NCBI GenBank assembly: GCA_016714085.1
Contig: JADJNW010000003.1
Location: 372,001-436,000 of the forward strand
Direction: 5' to 3'
Length of the DNA stretch: 64,000 bases
DNA from: Saprospiraceae bacterium
GTDB taxonomy: Bacteria; Bacteroidota; Bacteroidia; Chitinophagales; Saprospiraceae
The notes under the pieces were generated by a model. That model saw nothing but the letters and a program-made list of their open reading frames with translations. It was not told the DNA's origin and ran no database searches. Within the stretch, counting starts at the first letter, position 1. Each line of letters starts with the position of its first letter. Of this stretch, positions 44,783-53,585 are shown one piece after another. The position numbers and the translations under genes were made by a program.

Positions 44783-47749
44783 CTATTCATAAGCCGCTAA
44801 TCCACTTATCTCCCGCCCCTGAGCAAGTTTTTTTAATTGGGGCACTAAATCTTCCATCAATGCCAGTTCTTTTAGCCTGCGTTCTTTCCAACTCAATTCC
44901 AATGGTTCTAACAAGTCGGTTAGTTTTTCTCCGTCAAAGATCATTCGGCTCATAATGTTTTCTACAAAGCTTTTCAGGGCTGCCGTTTGTAAGCCATGCT
45001 TATGGGCAATGGCTGCCAGTTCTTTATTGTATTTATCGTCTTTAAAGGTATCATAACTTCTTTTAAGCTCATCTACTGTTTGACCTACCGTCCAATTGAC
45101 TTGATTAATAAATTCGGTGAGGTCTGCTTCCTCATCCATCAGGTTGGAGTTCGATTTTAGCAAACTGATGACTTGAGCAGGCGTCATTTTTTGTTTACTT
45201 GGTTTTTTGCCCAAGTTTTCTGCCATCAGGTTCATGATATAGTCGTAATCAATCACCGCAGAAGCAAAGAGCACGAATTCAAAATCCAGTTGCTGGATTT
45301 CGTCGGGTGCTTCCGCTCCTTCTTTTTGCTGTATTTCCCGGAGTTGTTTGGCGGTTTCTATATACGAACTTCTGAACGCTTGCAAGGTGTCCTGTGGTAA
45401 GATAGCTTCAATCTGGGCTTGCTGCTCTTCGTTGATGTCGGTGTATTGATCCAGTTGGGTTTTGAGCCGTTGTACTTCTTTAAAGTTTTTTACAAAGGCA
45501 ATGCGTGCCGCATCTCCTTTCAGGTTATATACTTCCTGTGGTTCGTTTACCAAATTATGCTCTTGCATAAATACACCCAATGCCTCCACTGCTTTTTTGT
45601 ATTGATCAATCACCACCGGTGCAGGATCCACCAGCCAGATTTCTTTTGCAGTGCCTTTATCTTCGCCCGAAAAGAGCGCAATGGCTTGGTTGACGGCTTC
45701 TTGTTGCGAACGAAAATCCAAAATATTGCCATAAGGTTTGGTATCGTTTAATACTCGGTTGGTTCTGGAGAATGCCTGAATCAATCCGTGGTATTTCAGG
45801 TTTTTGTCCACATACAATGTGTTCAGGTATTTGCTGTAAAAGCCAGTCAGCAGCATATCCACCACAATGGTAATGTCTATTTTATTTTTGTGCGGATAGT
45901 CTTTGTTGCTGTATTGTTGGTCTTTAATTCGTCTTTGCACATCCTGGTAATACAAATCAAATTCATTGATGCTATGATTCGTACCGTATTGTTTGTTATA
46001 ATCTGCAATGATTGTTTTTAATGCTGCTTTCTTTTCTTCGGGGTTTTGCTTATTGTCTTCTTTTTCCTGTGCTAAATCTTCCTGAATCTGCTGGATGTCT
46101 TTATTTCCTTCGGCAGGCGGAGAGAAGACACAAGCGATATTTAATGGAATATAATCTTCGTTTTCGATTTGTTTCTTCTTTTGAATTGCCTTGAAAAGTT
46201 GATAATATTCGATAGCATTATTGATAGAAGCCGTTGCTAATACAGCATTGAATCGCCTTAAATTGGTAGCGGCATGGTGTTTGTCCAGAATGGCTTCTAC
46301 GACTGCTTGTTGTGCAATGGGCTCGCCTGGCTTTGGATTTTGACTGCCTTTTCCTTTGAAATAATCAATGTGAAAACGCAATACATTTTTATCGTCTATG
46401 GCATGGGTAATGGTATAGGCATGGAGCTGCTTTTTGAAGATGTATTCAGTGGTTTTGTATGCGCCATAGTCATCTTCTCTAATTTTATAGCTTGCATTTT
46501 CATCAAAAATAGGTGTACCGGTAAATCCAAATAGTTGGGCATTTGGAAAAAACGCTTTAATAGCATCGTGGTTATCGCCAAACTGCGAACGGTGGCACTC
46601 ATCAAAAATGAAAACCATCCGCTTTTTGCTCAATGGCTCCAGGCGTTCTTTGTAGTTTTTCTTGTAAGTTCCATCAAGGGCGAGTCCTAATTTTTGAATG
46701 GTGGTCACAATGACCTTGTCGGCATAGTCGGTAGAAAGCAAACGTCTTATCAGGGTTTCGGTATTGGTGTTTTCTTCCACACTACCTTTCTGAAATTTAT
46801 TAAACTCTTCGCGGGTTTGTCGGTCAAGGTCTTTACGATCCACTACGAACAAACATTTTTCAATATCAGGATTGTCTTTTAGCAAGGTAGAAGCTTTGAA
46901 AGAAGTCAAAGTTTTTCCGCTTCCTGTAGTATGCCAGATATAGCCGTTTCCTCTGTTTTGATGGATGCAATCTACAATCGCTTTTACCGCATAAATCTGA
47001 TATGGTCGCATCACAAGCAGTTTCTGTTCGCTCTCCACCAGCACCATATACTTACTGATCATTTCAGCAAGCGTACACTTGCTTAGAAATTTTTCAGTAA
47101 AATATTCCAGATGGGTAATTTTCTTATTGCCTTCGTCTGCGAGTTGATAGATAGGCAGAAATTGTTCGTCTGCATTGAATGCAAAATGCTGGTTTTTATT
47201 ATTGGCAAAGTAGTAAGTATTTGTTCTATTGCTCACAATAAACAACTGCATAAAGCAAAGCAGTGAATTGCCGTAACCGTTGCCCGGTTCGTTTTTATAA
47301 TCCACAATTTGCTGCATTGCCTTTCGTGGCGAAATGTCCAATTTCTTTAATTCTATTTGAACTACCGGCAAGCCATTAATTAGTAGAATGACATCGTAGC
47401 GTTGGTGACTGTTTTCGGTATTGATGCGCAATTGATTAATCACTTCAAAATCATTCTTGCACCAATCTTTGTTGTTTACCAAGGTGTAATGCAAAGGCGT
47501 TCCGTCTTCTCGTTGAAAGTATTGTTGTTCCCGCAGCAGCTTGGATGCAGCAAAAACATCAGGATTAATAATTTCTTCCCGTAAGCGTAAATATTCATTA
47601 TCGGTAAGTCGAACGCGATTGAGCGCTTCAAATTTTGTTTTGAAGTTTTGTTCAAGCGTTTTCCTGTTGATAATATCAGGTCGATAGATGTATTTAAGCG
47701 CTGTTAATTGCTTGATTAGATTTTCTTCTATTTGAATTTCTTTTGTCAT
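44783..47749 (-). CDS. hsdR: HsdR, type I restriction endonuclease subunit
   Basis: 988 residues, intact. N-terminal PD-(D/E)XK nuclease with D119 and QIELKK (E133, K135); superfamily 2 translocase with Walker A TTGSGKT at 274-280, DECHRSQ at 383-389, GFTGTP and QAFSRTNRVL. The C-terminal helical part contacts HsdM. The family resembles the EcoR124I (type IC) group. First gene of the hsdR-hsdS-[REP/transposase]-hsdM run. With hsdM and hsdS broken it should not cut unless complemented. Confidence 0.93.
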   Translation of the reverse strand: MTKEIQIEENLIKQLTALKYIYRPDIINRKTLEQNFKTKFEALNRVRLTDNEYLRLREEIINPDVFAASKLLREQQYFQREDGTPLHYTLVNNKDWCKNDFEVINQLRINTENSHQRYDVILLINGLPVVQIELKKLDISPRKAMQQIVDYKNEPGNGYGNSLLCFMQLFIVSNRTNTYYFANNKNQHFAFNADEQFLPIYQLADEGNKKITHLEYFTEKFLSKCTLAEMISKYMVLVESEQKLLVMRPYQIYAVKAIVDCIHQNRGNGYIWHTTGSGKTLTSFKASTLLKDNPDIEKCLFVVDRKDLDRQTREEFNKFQKGSVEENTNTETLIRRLLSTDYADKVIVTTIQKLGLALDGTYKKNYKERLEPLSKKRMVFIFDECHRSQFGDNHDAIKAFFPNAQLFGFTGTPIFDENASYKIREDDYGAYKTTEYIFKKQLHAYTITHAIDDKNVLRFHIDYFKGKGSQNPKPGEPIAQQAVVEAILDKHHAATNLRRFNAVLATASINNAIEYYQLFKAIQKKKQIENEDYIPLNIACVFSPPAEGNKDIQQIQEDLAQEKEDNKQNPEEKKAALKTIIADYNKQYGTNHSINEFDLYYQDVQRRIKDQQYSNKDYPHKNKIDITIVVDMLLTGFYSKYLNTLYVDKNLKYHGLIQAFSRTNRVLNDTKPYGNILDFRSQQEAVNQAIALFSGEDKGTAKEIWLVDPAPVVIDQYKKAVEALGVFMQEHNLVNEPQEVYNLKGDAARIAFVKNFKEVQRLKTQLDQYTDINEEQQAQIEAILPQDTLQAFRSSYIETAKQLREIQQKEGAEAPDEIQQLDFEFVLFASAVIDYDYIMNLMAENLGKKPSKQKMTPAQVISLLKSNSNLMDEEADLTEFINQVNWTVGQTVDELKRSYDTFKDDKYNKELAAIAHKHGLQTAALKSFVENIMSRMIFDGEKLTDLLEPLELSWKERRLKELALMEDLVPQLKKLAQGREISGLAAYE

Positions 47750-47792
47750 TCAATTGCTTAGCTTTAAATCTACCTATTTTTTGATTGACGAA

Positions 47793-47800
47793 CAAACTTA
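47793..47800 (-). promoter_or_regulatory. Candidate -7 box of the hsdR operon
   Basis: Minus-strand TAAGTTTG fits TAnnTTTG, 44 bases ahead of the hsdR ATG. No clear -33 box. Confidence 0.35.
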
Positions 47801-47975
47801 ATCATTATTGGGTACGTCTGCGTTAGAATGAAGAGGTAAATAATTTGAATTATTGTTGAGCGCTTTTATAATTATTTATTTAAGCTAAAATACGTTCTCT
47901 TTTTAATTTTGTTACATCAAAAATAATCTGATGTAAATATTTTTTAGTTTTCCGATATTTTTCTTTGCTCCCCTC

Positions 47976-48007
47976 TTTCGTTTTATCCCTGGTACACAGT
48001 ATATTTG
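47976..48007 (+). promoter_or_regulatory. Candidate promoter for the unknown gene at 48268
   Basis: TTTCG (47976-47980, near TTTG) with 19 bases to TATATTTG (48000-48007), the standard Bacteroidota spacing and -7 box. The -7 box lies inside ACACAGTATATTTGTGT, a 17-bp imperfect palindrome that could be an operator. The leader would be about 255 bases. Confidence 0.45.
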
Positions 48008-48267
48008 TGTATCATTCTAACCCAAACACTTCTTTTTAGGACTTTATGCCAAAGGCATCTCCTTGAGAGACATTAGACTTTAGATTTTACATCTTACTAC
48101 ATTATTCATTATTACATTTTCCAAACAATTAAGCACTTCCGGCTTGAAGCTCGTTTTCAAGTAATACATTCCATCTGCATCATTACACAAACTGCCTGAA
48201 GATTACCGTGCATCGCTTATGCGGGCAGGTGTATTTATTTATTTTTTAATCTACTAAATTATAATCA

Positions 48268-49071
48268 ATGGAAGTAACTAAAAAGAAAACCAAGTCGAAG
48301 TCCGAAACCGGACACATGAAGAATCTCATGAATTTTGAGGATTTAAAAGCGCGTCTTATTGCGCTGGGTGGGCGATACAATCCTTCGCGCCCGGAATTGC
48401 AAATCAATCAGTTGGAACAGTTGCATCAGGAAGCACAAATGGTGTTTGATCGGCTCACCACGGCGAGTACTTTTTATGATGCCGCGACCAATGCACGCGC
48501 TGATTTGTTTGAAAAACTCGGCCCTATGGCTACAAGTATTGTCAACACTTTTATTGCCAGCGGCGTGAGCGCCAAAACGGTAGAAGATGCGAAGGGTTTT
48601 CAGCGAAAAATACAGGGTACGCGGCTCAAGGGCAAAGATACGGACGCCAACATCGATTCGACGGAGGCAAATGCAGAAGAACCAGCGACCAACGGCACCG
48701 AAAATGGCGAAACGACGGAGGATAAAAGTCGTTCGTCTGCTCGCTTATCGTATGATTTGAAAATAGATCATTTTGCAAAACTGGCATCGCTGGCACAAAA
48801 TGAACTTTTGTACCAACCCTATGAACCAGAACTGCAAGTAGGTGCTTTGCTGGATTTTTTACAGCAATTGCGTACTGCCAGCACCAACAAAACCTACGCT
48901 GACACGGAAATAGAAGCGGCGCGCAGCGAGCGGAAGCGGGTATTCTATCATCCTGAAAACGGATTGGTGGCGCGGGCGCTGCAAGCAAAGGCTTATGTGA
49001 AGGCAGTTTTGGGTACAAAAAACGAAGATTTTAAACATATACGGCGGATTAAGTTTCGGATGATTGATTGA
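48268..49071 (+). CDS. Unknown protein with an internal duplication
   Basis: 267 residues, soluble, no signal. Two similar halves: ~40-125 (GGRYNPSRPELQINQLEQL ... YDAATNARADLFEKLGPMAT ... KTVEDAKGFQRKIQGTR) and ~180-265 (ELLYQPYEPELQVGALLDF ... YADTEIEAARSERKRVFY ... NEDFKHIRRIKFR). They share YxPxxPELQ, N/T-rich helix turns, an Arg-rich helix and the FxxIxxxR end, so each half is probably a small four-helix unit. The linker (NIDSTEANAEEPATNGTENG) is acidic and disordered. I recall similar short-repeat helical proteins in Bacteroidota but no function. Downstream come two palindromic elements and the 21-bp array, with no other gene for 1.4 kb. Confidence 0.7.
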   Translation: MEVTKKKTKSKSETGHMKNLMNFEDLKARLIALGGRYNPSRPELQINQLEQLHQEAQMVFDRLTTASTFYDAATNARADLFEKLGPMATSIVNTFIASGVSAKTVEDAKGFQRKIQGTRLKGKDTDANIDSTEANAEEPATNGTENGETTEDKSRSSARLSYDLKIDHFAKLASLAQNELLYQPYEPELQVGALLDFLQQLRTASTNKTYADTEIEAARSERKRVFYHPENGLVARALQAKAYVKAVLGTKNEDFKHIRRIKFRMID

Positions 49072-49077
49072 CCAGCG

Positions 49078-49185
49078 TTTGTATGCTTGAAGATTCTTCA
49101 AGTTTTGAGATGGAGTAATGGAAGGTTGGATTCTTGGAATCAAGCTTATTTCCTTACTCCATTATTTTTTTACTCCACTTATTTT
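49078..49185. repeat. Inverted 'GGAGTAATGGAA' word repeat behind the unknown gene
   Basis: CTTGAAGATTCTTCAAG is a palindrome; GGAGTAATGGAAGGTTGG and CTTATTTCCTTACTCC form degenerate inverted arms around GGATTCTTGGAATC. Could act as a terminator for the 48268-49071 gene. Confidence 0.5.
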
Positions 49186-49274
49186 ACTGATCGAAAATCG
49201 TATTCTTTTTGCGGACGCACGATTTGAATGAGGAGGCGTACGATGTAATTTAACATGATTAATGGATTAATTTA

Positions 49275-49427
49275 TGCGACCTCTTCGAGGTCGAGACCGG
49301 ATTTTACCAACTTTTTCTATAAACATTTGACCGCTTCGCGGTCAGGCGCTTAGCGACGACTTCGTAGAAGTCAAATGTTTGTAGCTGCAGCAAGTATAAA
49401 AGGGGATACGACCTCGAAGAGGTCGCA
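49275..49427. repeat. Compound palindromic element, copy A
   Basis: 153 bp with perfect 19-bp terminal inverted repeats (TGCGACCTCTTCGAGGTCG and its complement), each itself a hairpin. Inside are TTGACCGC-TTC-GCGGTCA, GCGCTTAGCG and GACTTC-GTA-GAAGTC, enclosed by a further ACATTTGAC/GTCAAATGT pair. Duplicated at 49905-50056. Single units of the 21-bp repeat lie on both sides. Confidence 0.8.
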
Positions 49428-49559
49428 CATTATTGGTTATTAAAGACTTACGCGATTATTTATCCATAACTCGCGTTGAACGAGCGAACGCATGATTTGA
49501 ATGAGGACTAATATCAACAGAATATCATAAAATATCCAATTTTGTTATTTTGCAGTAAG

Positions 49560-49800
49560 TTAAATGGAATACACTGCGTGGCGGCTGCCTGGCAAATCAC
49601 TGTTCGACGGAGGAGTTTTTCCAAAGGAATCCCTTCGGAGATTTGTCTAGCGTTTTTTGGTTCTTTTCCCCAAAGGGATCACTATGTGATTGGGCGATGC
49701 AAAAAAGAACATAATTACAATGAATGTATAAGAACTGATAGGTTGCGTACCTACGGCACGCTCCGGTATGGGGGTTCCTAGTTCTACCAATATAATGTCC
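49560..49800. repeat. Cluster of unrelated small palindromes between the two element copies
   Basis: Includes CCAAAGGAATCCCTTCGG, CCCCAAAGGGATCAC, GCGTACC-TAC-GGCACGC (49745-49761) and GTCCC-TAT-GGGAC near 49789. The GCGTACCTACGGCACGC type recurs inverted at 57711-57727. No gene. Confidence 0.5.
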
Positions 49801-49904
49801 CTATGGGACAATACAGTAACTCATGATTCTTATTGAACGAGCAGGCACACGATTTGAATGAGCGGACGCACGATGTAATTTAACATGATTAATGGATTAA
49901 TATA

Positions 49905-50056
49905 TGCGACCTCTTCGAGGTCGAGACCAGATTTACCAATTCTTGCTATAACTATTTGACCACTTTGCGGTCAGGCGCTTAGCGACGACTTCGTAGAAGT
50001 CGAATGTTTATAGCGGCAGCAAGTATAAAAGGGGATACGACCTCGAAGAGGTCGCA
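49905..50056. repeat. Compound palindromic element, copy B
   Basis: 152 bp, about 90 percent like copy A, same 19-bp terminal inverted repeats and internal hairpins (ACCACTTTGCGGT here is weakened, GACTTCGTAGAAGTC kept). The similarity extends about 30-40 bases on each side, to TGTAATTTAACATGATTAAT upstream and TATTGGTTATTAAA downstream. It is followed at once by the 21-bp array. Confidence 0.8.
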
Positions 50057-50106
50057 TATTATTGGTTATTAAATATTTATGTAATTATTTACCCATAACT
50101 TGCTTT

Positions 50107-50517
50107 GAACGAGCGTCCGCACGGTTTGAACGAGCGTCCGCACGGTTTGAACGAGCGTCCGCACGATTTGAATGAGCGTCCGCACGATTTGAATGAGCGG
50201 ACGCACGATTTGAATGAGCGTCCGCACGATTTGAACGAGCGGACGCACGATTTGAATGAGCGCACGCACGATTTGAACGAGCGCACGCACGATTTGAACG
50301 AGCGGACGCACGATTTGAATGAGCAGGCGCACGATTTGAATGAGCGCACGCACGACTTGAATGAGCGGACGCACCGCACGTGCGACGCACGATTTGACAG
50401 CGCACGCCGATTTGAATGAGCGCACGCACGATTTGAACGAGCGCACGCACGATTTGAACGAGCACGCACGATTTGAATGAGCAAGGCGCACGATTTGAAC
50501 GAGCAGACGCACGATCT
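50107..50517. repeat. 21-bp tandem array, about 19 units with a variable triplet
   Basis: Consensus GAAYGAGCGnnnGCACGATTT. The nnn part varies from unit to unit (TCC, GAC, CAC, and damaged AGG, AGA, ACG forms); GAAC and GAAT alternate irregularly. Period is constant at 21 except for two damaged units near 50370-50410. All units are in one orientation. The unit has no stop codon in several frames, so long heptapeptide frames (NERPHGL/NERTHDL, complement SNRACAH) appear but have no credible starts. Isolated units flank both compound palindromes, for example at 49206, 49480 and 49839. Confidence 0.85.
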
Positions 50518-50554
50518 TTCTAGTATCTAAACCGATATTAATTATTTAGCAAGC

Positions 50555-51379
50555 TCATTCTGCCCGCATTTTCACCATCGTGAGGATCGTTGCGATGGCT
50601 ACCGTCTCGCCTGTTTCGTCATAAACATCCACTAACCATTTGACAATCCCTTTGCGCACGTCGTTTTCATCGCGTTTTTCTTGTGCAGCTTTTTCCTTAC
50701 AAGTAAAACGGACGCCAATGGTCATGCCAGGATAGACTGGTTTTGTAAAACGACATTCTTCCAAGCCATAATTCAGGAGTACCGGGCCTTTTTTTGCATC
50801 TACAAACAAACCAGCCGCTTTTGACAAGACAAAATAACCGTGTGCTACGCGTTTTTCAAAGATCGTACCTTCCAAAGCAGTCGCATCCATGTGTGCATAG
50901 AAGTTATCGCCGCTTATATTGGCAAAATTGGTGATATCAGCTTCTGTTACGGTGTGTTTAGCGGTGATAAGCGTTTCACCAATAGTGAGTTCTTCAAAGT
51001 ATTTGCGGAAAGGATGGATCGTATCTTCTTTATATTTCCCTCCATACTGGTACACTTTGGTTACTTCTGTAAGCATGGTAGGGTTTCCTTGTAATGCGGT
51101 GGTTTGCAAATAGTGCTTCACGCCGCGCATACCGCCCATTTCTTCGCCACCGCCTGCTCGTCCGGGGCCACCGTGCATCAGCAGCGGCATAGGCGAGCCA
51201 TGACCTGTACTTTCCTTCGCACTTTCTCGATTTAAAATGAGAATACGCCCGTGAAAGGCGGCTGCATTCATCACATATTCCGTTGCAATCTTTGGATCGT
51301 AGGTACAAATGGTACTTACCAGCGAACCTTTGCCCATATTTGCCAGTTCAATCGCTTCATTCATGGATTGATAGGGCAT
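50555..51379 (-). CDS. paaZ: PaaZ C-terminal part: end of aldehyde dehydrogenase and MaoC hydratase domain (frameshifted from 51409-52596)
   Basis: Continuation of the gene at 51409-52596. Residues here start in the last part of the dehydrogenase (EAFGPVSTIMPYQSM, GHGSPMPLLMHGGPGRAGGG), followed by a MaoC-type (R)-specific enoyl-CoA hydratase domain (FEELTIGETLITAKHTVTEA, FANISGDNFYAHMD with hydratase Asp and His, VAHGYFVLS). A C3 run near 51426 that should be C4 splits the two frames (NPFEQYGTHLIEAFGPVS when repaired). Repaired length 680 residues equals E. coli PaaZ. Confidence 0.85.
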   Translation of the reverse strand: MPYQSMNEAIELANMGKGSLVSTICTYDPKIATEYVMNAAAFHGRILILNRESAKESTGHGSPMPLLMHGGPGRAGGGEEMGGMRGVKHYLQTTALQGNPTMLTEVTKVYQYGGKYKEDTIHPFRKYFEELTIGETLITAKHTVTEADITNFANISGDNFYAHMDATALEGTIFEKRVAHGYFVLSKAAGLFVDAKKGPVLLNYGLEECRFTKPVYPGMTIGVRFTCKEKAAQEKRDENDVRKGIVKWLVDVYDETGETVAIATILTMVKMRAE

Positions 51380-51408
51380 AATCGTGCTTACCGGGCCAAA
51401 AGCTTCGA

Positions 51409-52596
51409 TTAGATGTGTGCCATACTGCTCAAAGGGTTTTCATTGAGTAGTACAAGGGGTGCAAAGAATGCGCCTTTGTTTTTATCTGCACCAATCACTT
51501 CAAAGTTTTCCAAATCGCCATATACAATACGCGAGCTTTCCATCAGTTTTTCAATCTGCTGGCGCACTTTCTGCTGTTGCGGTTTGCTGACGAGCGCCCC
51601 CATGCGTACGCCTTCTGCCTGTGGGTCGCCGATGACGGTTTGCATCATGGATTTGCCGAGTGCGATTTGTATATCTTCAACTAGCTTTTCCGGTACAATG
51701 ATTCTGCGGATTGCGGTACACTTTTGTCCGGTCTTGGCGGTCATTTCCCGGCGTATTTCTTTGATAAACAAGTCGAATTCAGGCGAGTCCGGCGTCACAT
51801 CTTCACCCAGCACGGCAGCATTCAGGCTATCGGCTTCCATATTGAAGGGTACGGCGTTATTAATAATTTGTGGCAGGCTTTTTAATTTCTTACCCGTTTC
51901 TGCTGAACCCGTAAAGGTTACTATATCTTGCGATGTTACAAATTCTAAAATGCCCTCTCCCCTACCGTTGACCAATTGCAACGCGCCTTCCGGCAAAATG
52001 CCGGAGGTAATTATGTCACGCACCATTGCTTCGGTAAGAAAGGACGTGAGTTCGGAAGGTTTTACGACTGTAGGAACGCCTGCGAGTAGGTTTACAGAGA
52101 TTTTCTCCAACATTCCCCAGATAGGGAAATTAAAAGCATTGATATGAATAGCGATACCTTGCTTTGGCACCATGATATGTTGCCCAATGAACGTACCTTC
52201 TTTCGATAACTTTGCCGTTTCCCCATCTACGTAGAACGGACTATCCTGAAACTTTCTCCTTAGGCTCGCATACGCGAACAATGTACCGATTCCCCCGTCA
52301 ATATCGATCCAATTATCGGCTTTAGTAGCGCCTGTCCAGTAGCTTAATTGGTAATACTTGTCTTTTAATTCGGTAAGGTATAATGCTAATGCTTTCAACA
52401 TTCTTCCGCGTTCGGGAAAGGTCATTTTTCGTAGGGCTGGGCCGCCTATCTGCCGCCCATACTTCATCACTTTTTCAAAATCCACGCCTTCGCTGCTACA
52501 AGTGGCGACCACTTCTCCCGTAATGGCGTTGTATTGTAATAATTCCTTGCCTTCATATGGCGTCCATTTGCCAAGGATATAATGCTCTAATTTCAT
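51409..52596 (-). CDS. paaZ: PaaZ N-terminal part: ring-opening aldehyde dehydrogenase of phenylacetate degradation
   Basis: PaaZ opens the oxepin-CoA ring (hydratase domain) and oxidises the resulting semialdehyde (dehydrogenase domain). This part has the NAD-binding and catalytic regions: HINAFNFPIWGMLEKISVNL, VVKPSELTSFLTEAMV, TFTGSAETGKKL, NMEADSLNAAVLGEDV and the catalytic Cys in AKTGQKCTAIRRIIV. Starts MKLEHYILGKWTPYEGKELL at 52596. No other paa gene is in the window, which is unusual since paaZ normally travels with paaABCDE. Frame ends early at 51409 with SSMAHI. Confidence 0.88.
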   Translation of the reverse strand: MKLEHYILGKWTPYEGKELLQYNAITGEVVATCSSEGVDFEKVMKYGRQIGGPALRKMTFPERGRMLKALALYLTELKDKYYQLSYWTGATKADNWIDIDGGIGTLFAYASLRRKFQDSPFYVDGETAKLSKEGTFIGQHIMVPKQGIAIHINAFNFPIWGMLEKISVNLLAGVPTVVKPSELTSFLTEAMVRDIITSGILPEGALQLVNGRGEGILEFVTSQDIVTFTGSAETGKKLKSLPQIINNAVPFNMEADSLNAAVLGEDVTPDSPEFDLFIKEIRREMTAKTGQKCTAIRRIIVPEKLVEDIQIALGKSMMQTVIGDPQAEGVRMGALVSKPQQQKVRQQIEKLMESSRIVYGDLENFEVIGADKNKGAFFAPLVLLNENPLSSMAHI

Positions 52597-52620
52597 TATT
52601 CGGTTTTATTTGATAAAAAA

Positions 52621-52695
52621 TTGTACCGCACTTTGAAAGTGCGGTACAATTAGAAACGCTTTAAATCTGCCACATCTTTAAGGTGCGGCAGATTT
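52621..52695. repeat. Two tandem palindromes upstream of paaZ
   Basis: A 29-bp perfect palindrome at 52621-52649 (arms TTGTACCGCACTTT and AAAGTGCGGTACAA) followed at 52663-52695 by AAATCTGCC.CA.CTT arms with wobble mismatches. They lie 25 bases ahead of the paaZ start on the minus strand; REP-like, or an operator for paaZ. Confidence 0.6.
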
Positions 52696-52814
52696 ATTGT
52701 AAACGAATGTTTGTTCGCAAAAGTAAAGAATTAGCAAAGAATTGAATGAGAAATGGAAGACTAAAATCCTCGAAAAGAAGTTCAAGTACGTAGATTCTTT
52801 TAATTTAAAATACG

Positions 52815-52839
52815 AAGAGGGAACATGATGCTCCCTCTT
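52815..52839 (-). terminator. Terminator-like hairpin behind the fasciclin gene
   Basis: AAGAGGGA and TCCCTCTT, an 8-bp stem around a 9-base loop, lies 40 bases behind the fasciclin stop; the minus strand continues CGTATTTTAAATT, a weak U tract. Confidence 0.5.
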
Positions 52840-52878
52840 TACAAATTTAATTCATATACTACTTGCCAATTGTTTTAT

Positions 52879-53460
52879 TTACATTTTTGGTAACAAAACC
52901 TGATCTACTACATGAATTACACCGTTGGATTGTACTACATCATAAGTACTGATATTTGCTACATTTCCTGCTTCATCTTTTACTGTAATATTATGTGCGC
53001 CGTTCATCATCGCCGTTAATGTGCCTCCACTTACTGTTTTTAGTGTTGCTTTTCCTTTACCTTTTTTGATTTGAGCAGCAATAGCATTATAATCATATTT
53101 ACCTGCTATTACATGATACGTTAATACCGTTGTCAAAGTCTTTTTGTTTTCAGGCTTGAGCAATGTTTCCACCGTACCGTCTGGCAAGTTTTCAAACGCA
53201 TCATTTACAGGCGCAAATACGGTGAATGGGCCCGCACCTTTTAGTGTTTCTACCAAACCGGCCGCTTGTACCGCAGCTACCAGAGTGGTATGATCTTTAG
53301 AATTTACAGCATTTTCTACAATGTTTTTCTTAGGATACATCGCTTCATCGCCTACCATTACAGTGTTTTCCGCCATTTTGTTTTGTGCTGATAAACCGCT
53401 AACACCAATGCAAAGAAATAACAGCGCAGCGATTGCTACGAATTTTACATTCGATCTCAT
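52879..53460 (-). CDS. Secreted fasciclin (FAS1)-domain protein
   Basis: Signal peptide (AIAALLFLCIGVSGLSAQ), then one FAS1 domain: KDHTTLVAAVQAAGLVETLK, GPFTVFAPVNDAFENLPDGT, LTTVLTYHVIAGKYDYNAIA and ISTYDVVQSNGVIHVVDQVL. FAS1 domains mediate adhesion, often in extracellular or periplasmic matrix. 193 residues is normal for a single-domain form. Confidence 0.92.
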   Translation of the reverse strand: MRSNVKFVAIAALLFLCIGVSGLSAQNKMAENTVMVGDEAMYPKKNIVENAVNSKDHTTLVAAVQAAGLVETLKGAGPFTVFAPVNDAFENLPDGTVETLLKPENKKTLTTVLTYHVIAGKYDYNAIAAQIKKGKGKATLKTVSGGTLTAMMNGAHNITVKDEAGNVANISTYDVVQSNGVIHVVDQVLLPKM

Positions 53461-53585
53461 ATTTGAATTAATTTTTGTTAGAAAAAGAGTGATTAATTGA
53501 TTTGCTCTTATCTACGTGGCGGTTTTGTGATTGGATTTTTGCTTTAAAAATCTTAACGAAACCTTAACGAAAGAAAGGAAAGAAT

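Larger units (their letters stand above)
47750..48267. other. 518-bp AT-rich divergent intergenic region
   Basis: No gene is visible. It separates hsdR from the unknown gene at 48268. Besides the minus-strand box at 47793-47800 it holds GATTTTACATCTTACTAC-type AT words and a plus-strand promoter candidate at 47976-48007. Short palindrome words (ACACAGTATATTTGTGT) lie over that box. Confidence 0.5.

Noticed and set aside
50069..50512. Heptapeptide-repeat proteins on either strand of the 21-bp array
   Set aside because: A 21-bp unit without stop codons gives long frames on both strands automatically; there is no start codon context or flanking non-repeat coding sequence.
50107..50517. CRISPR array
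   Set aside because: Period is only 21 bp, there are no spacers of unique sequence beyond three variable bases, and no cas gene is in the window.
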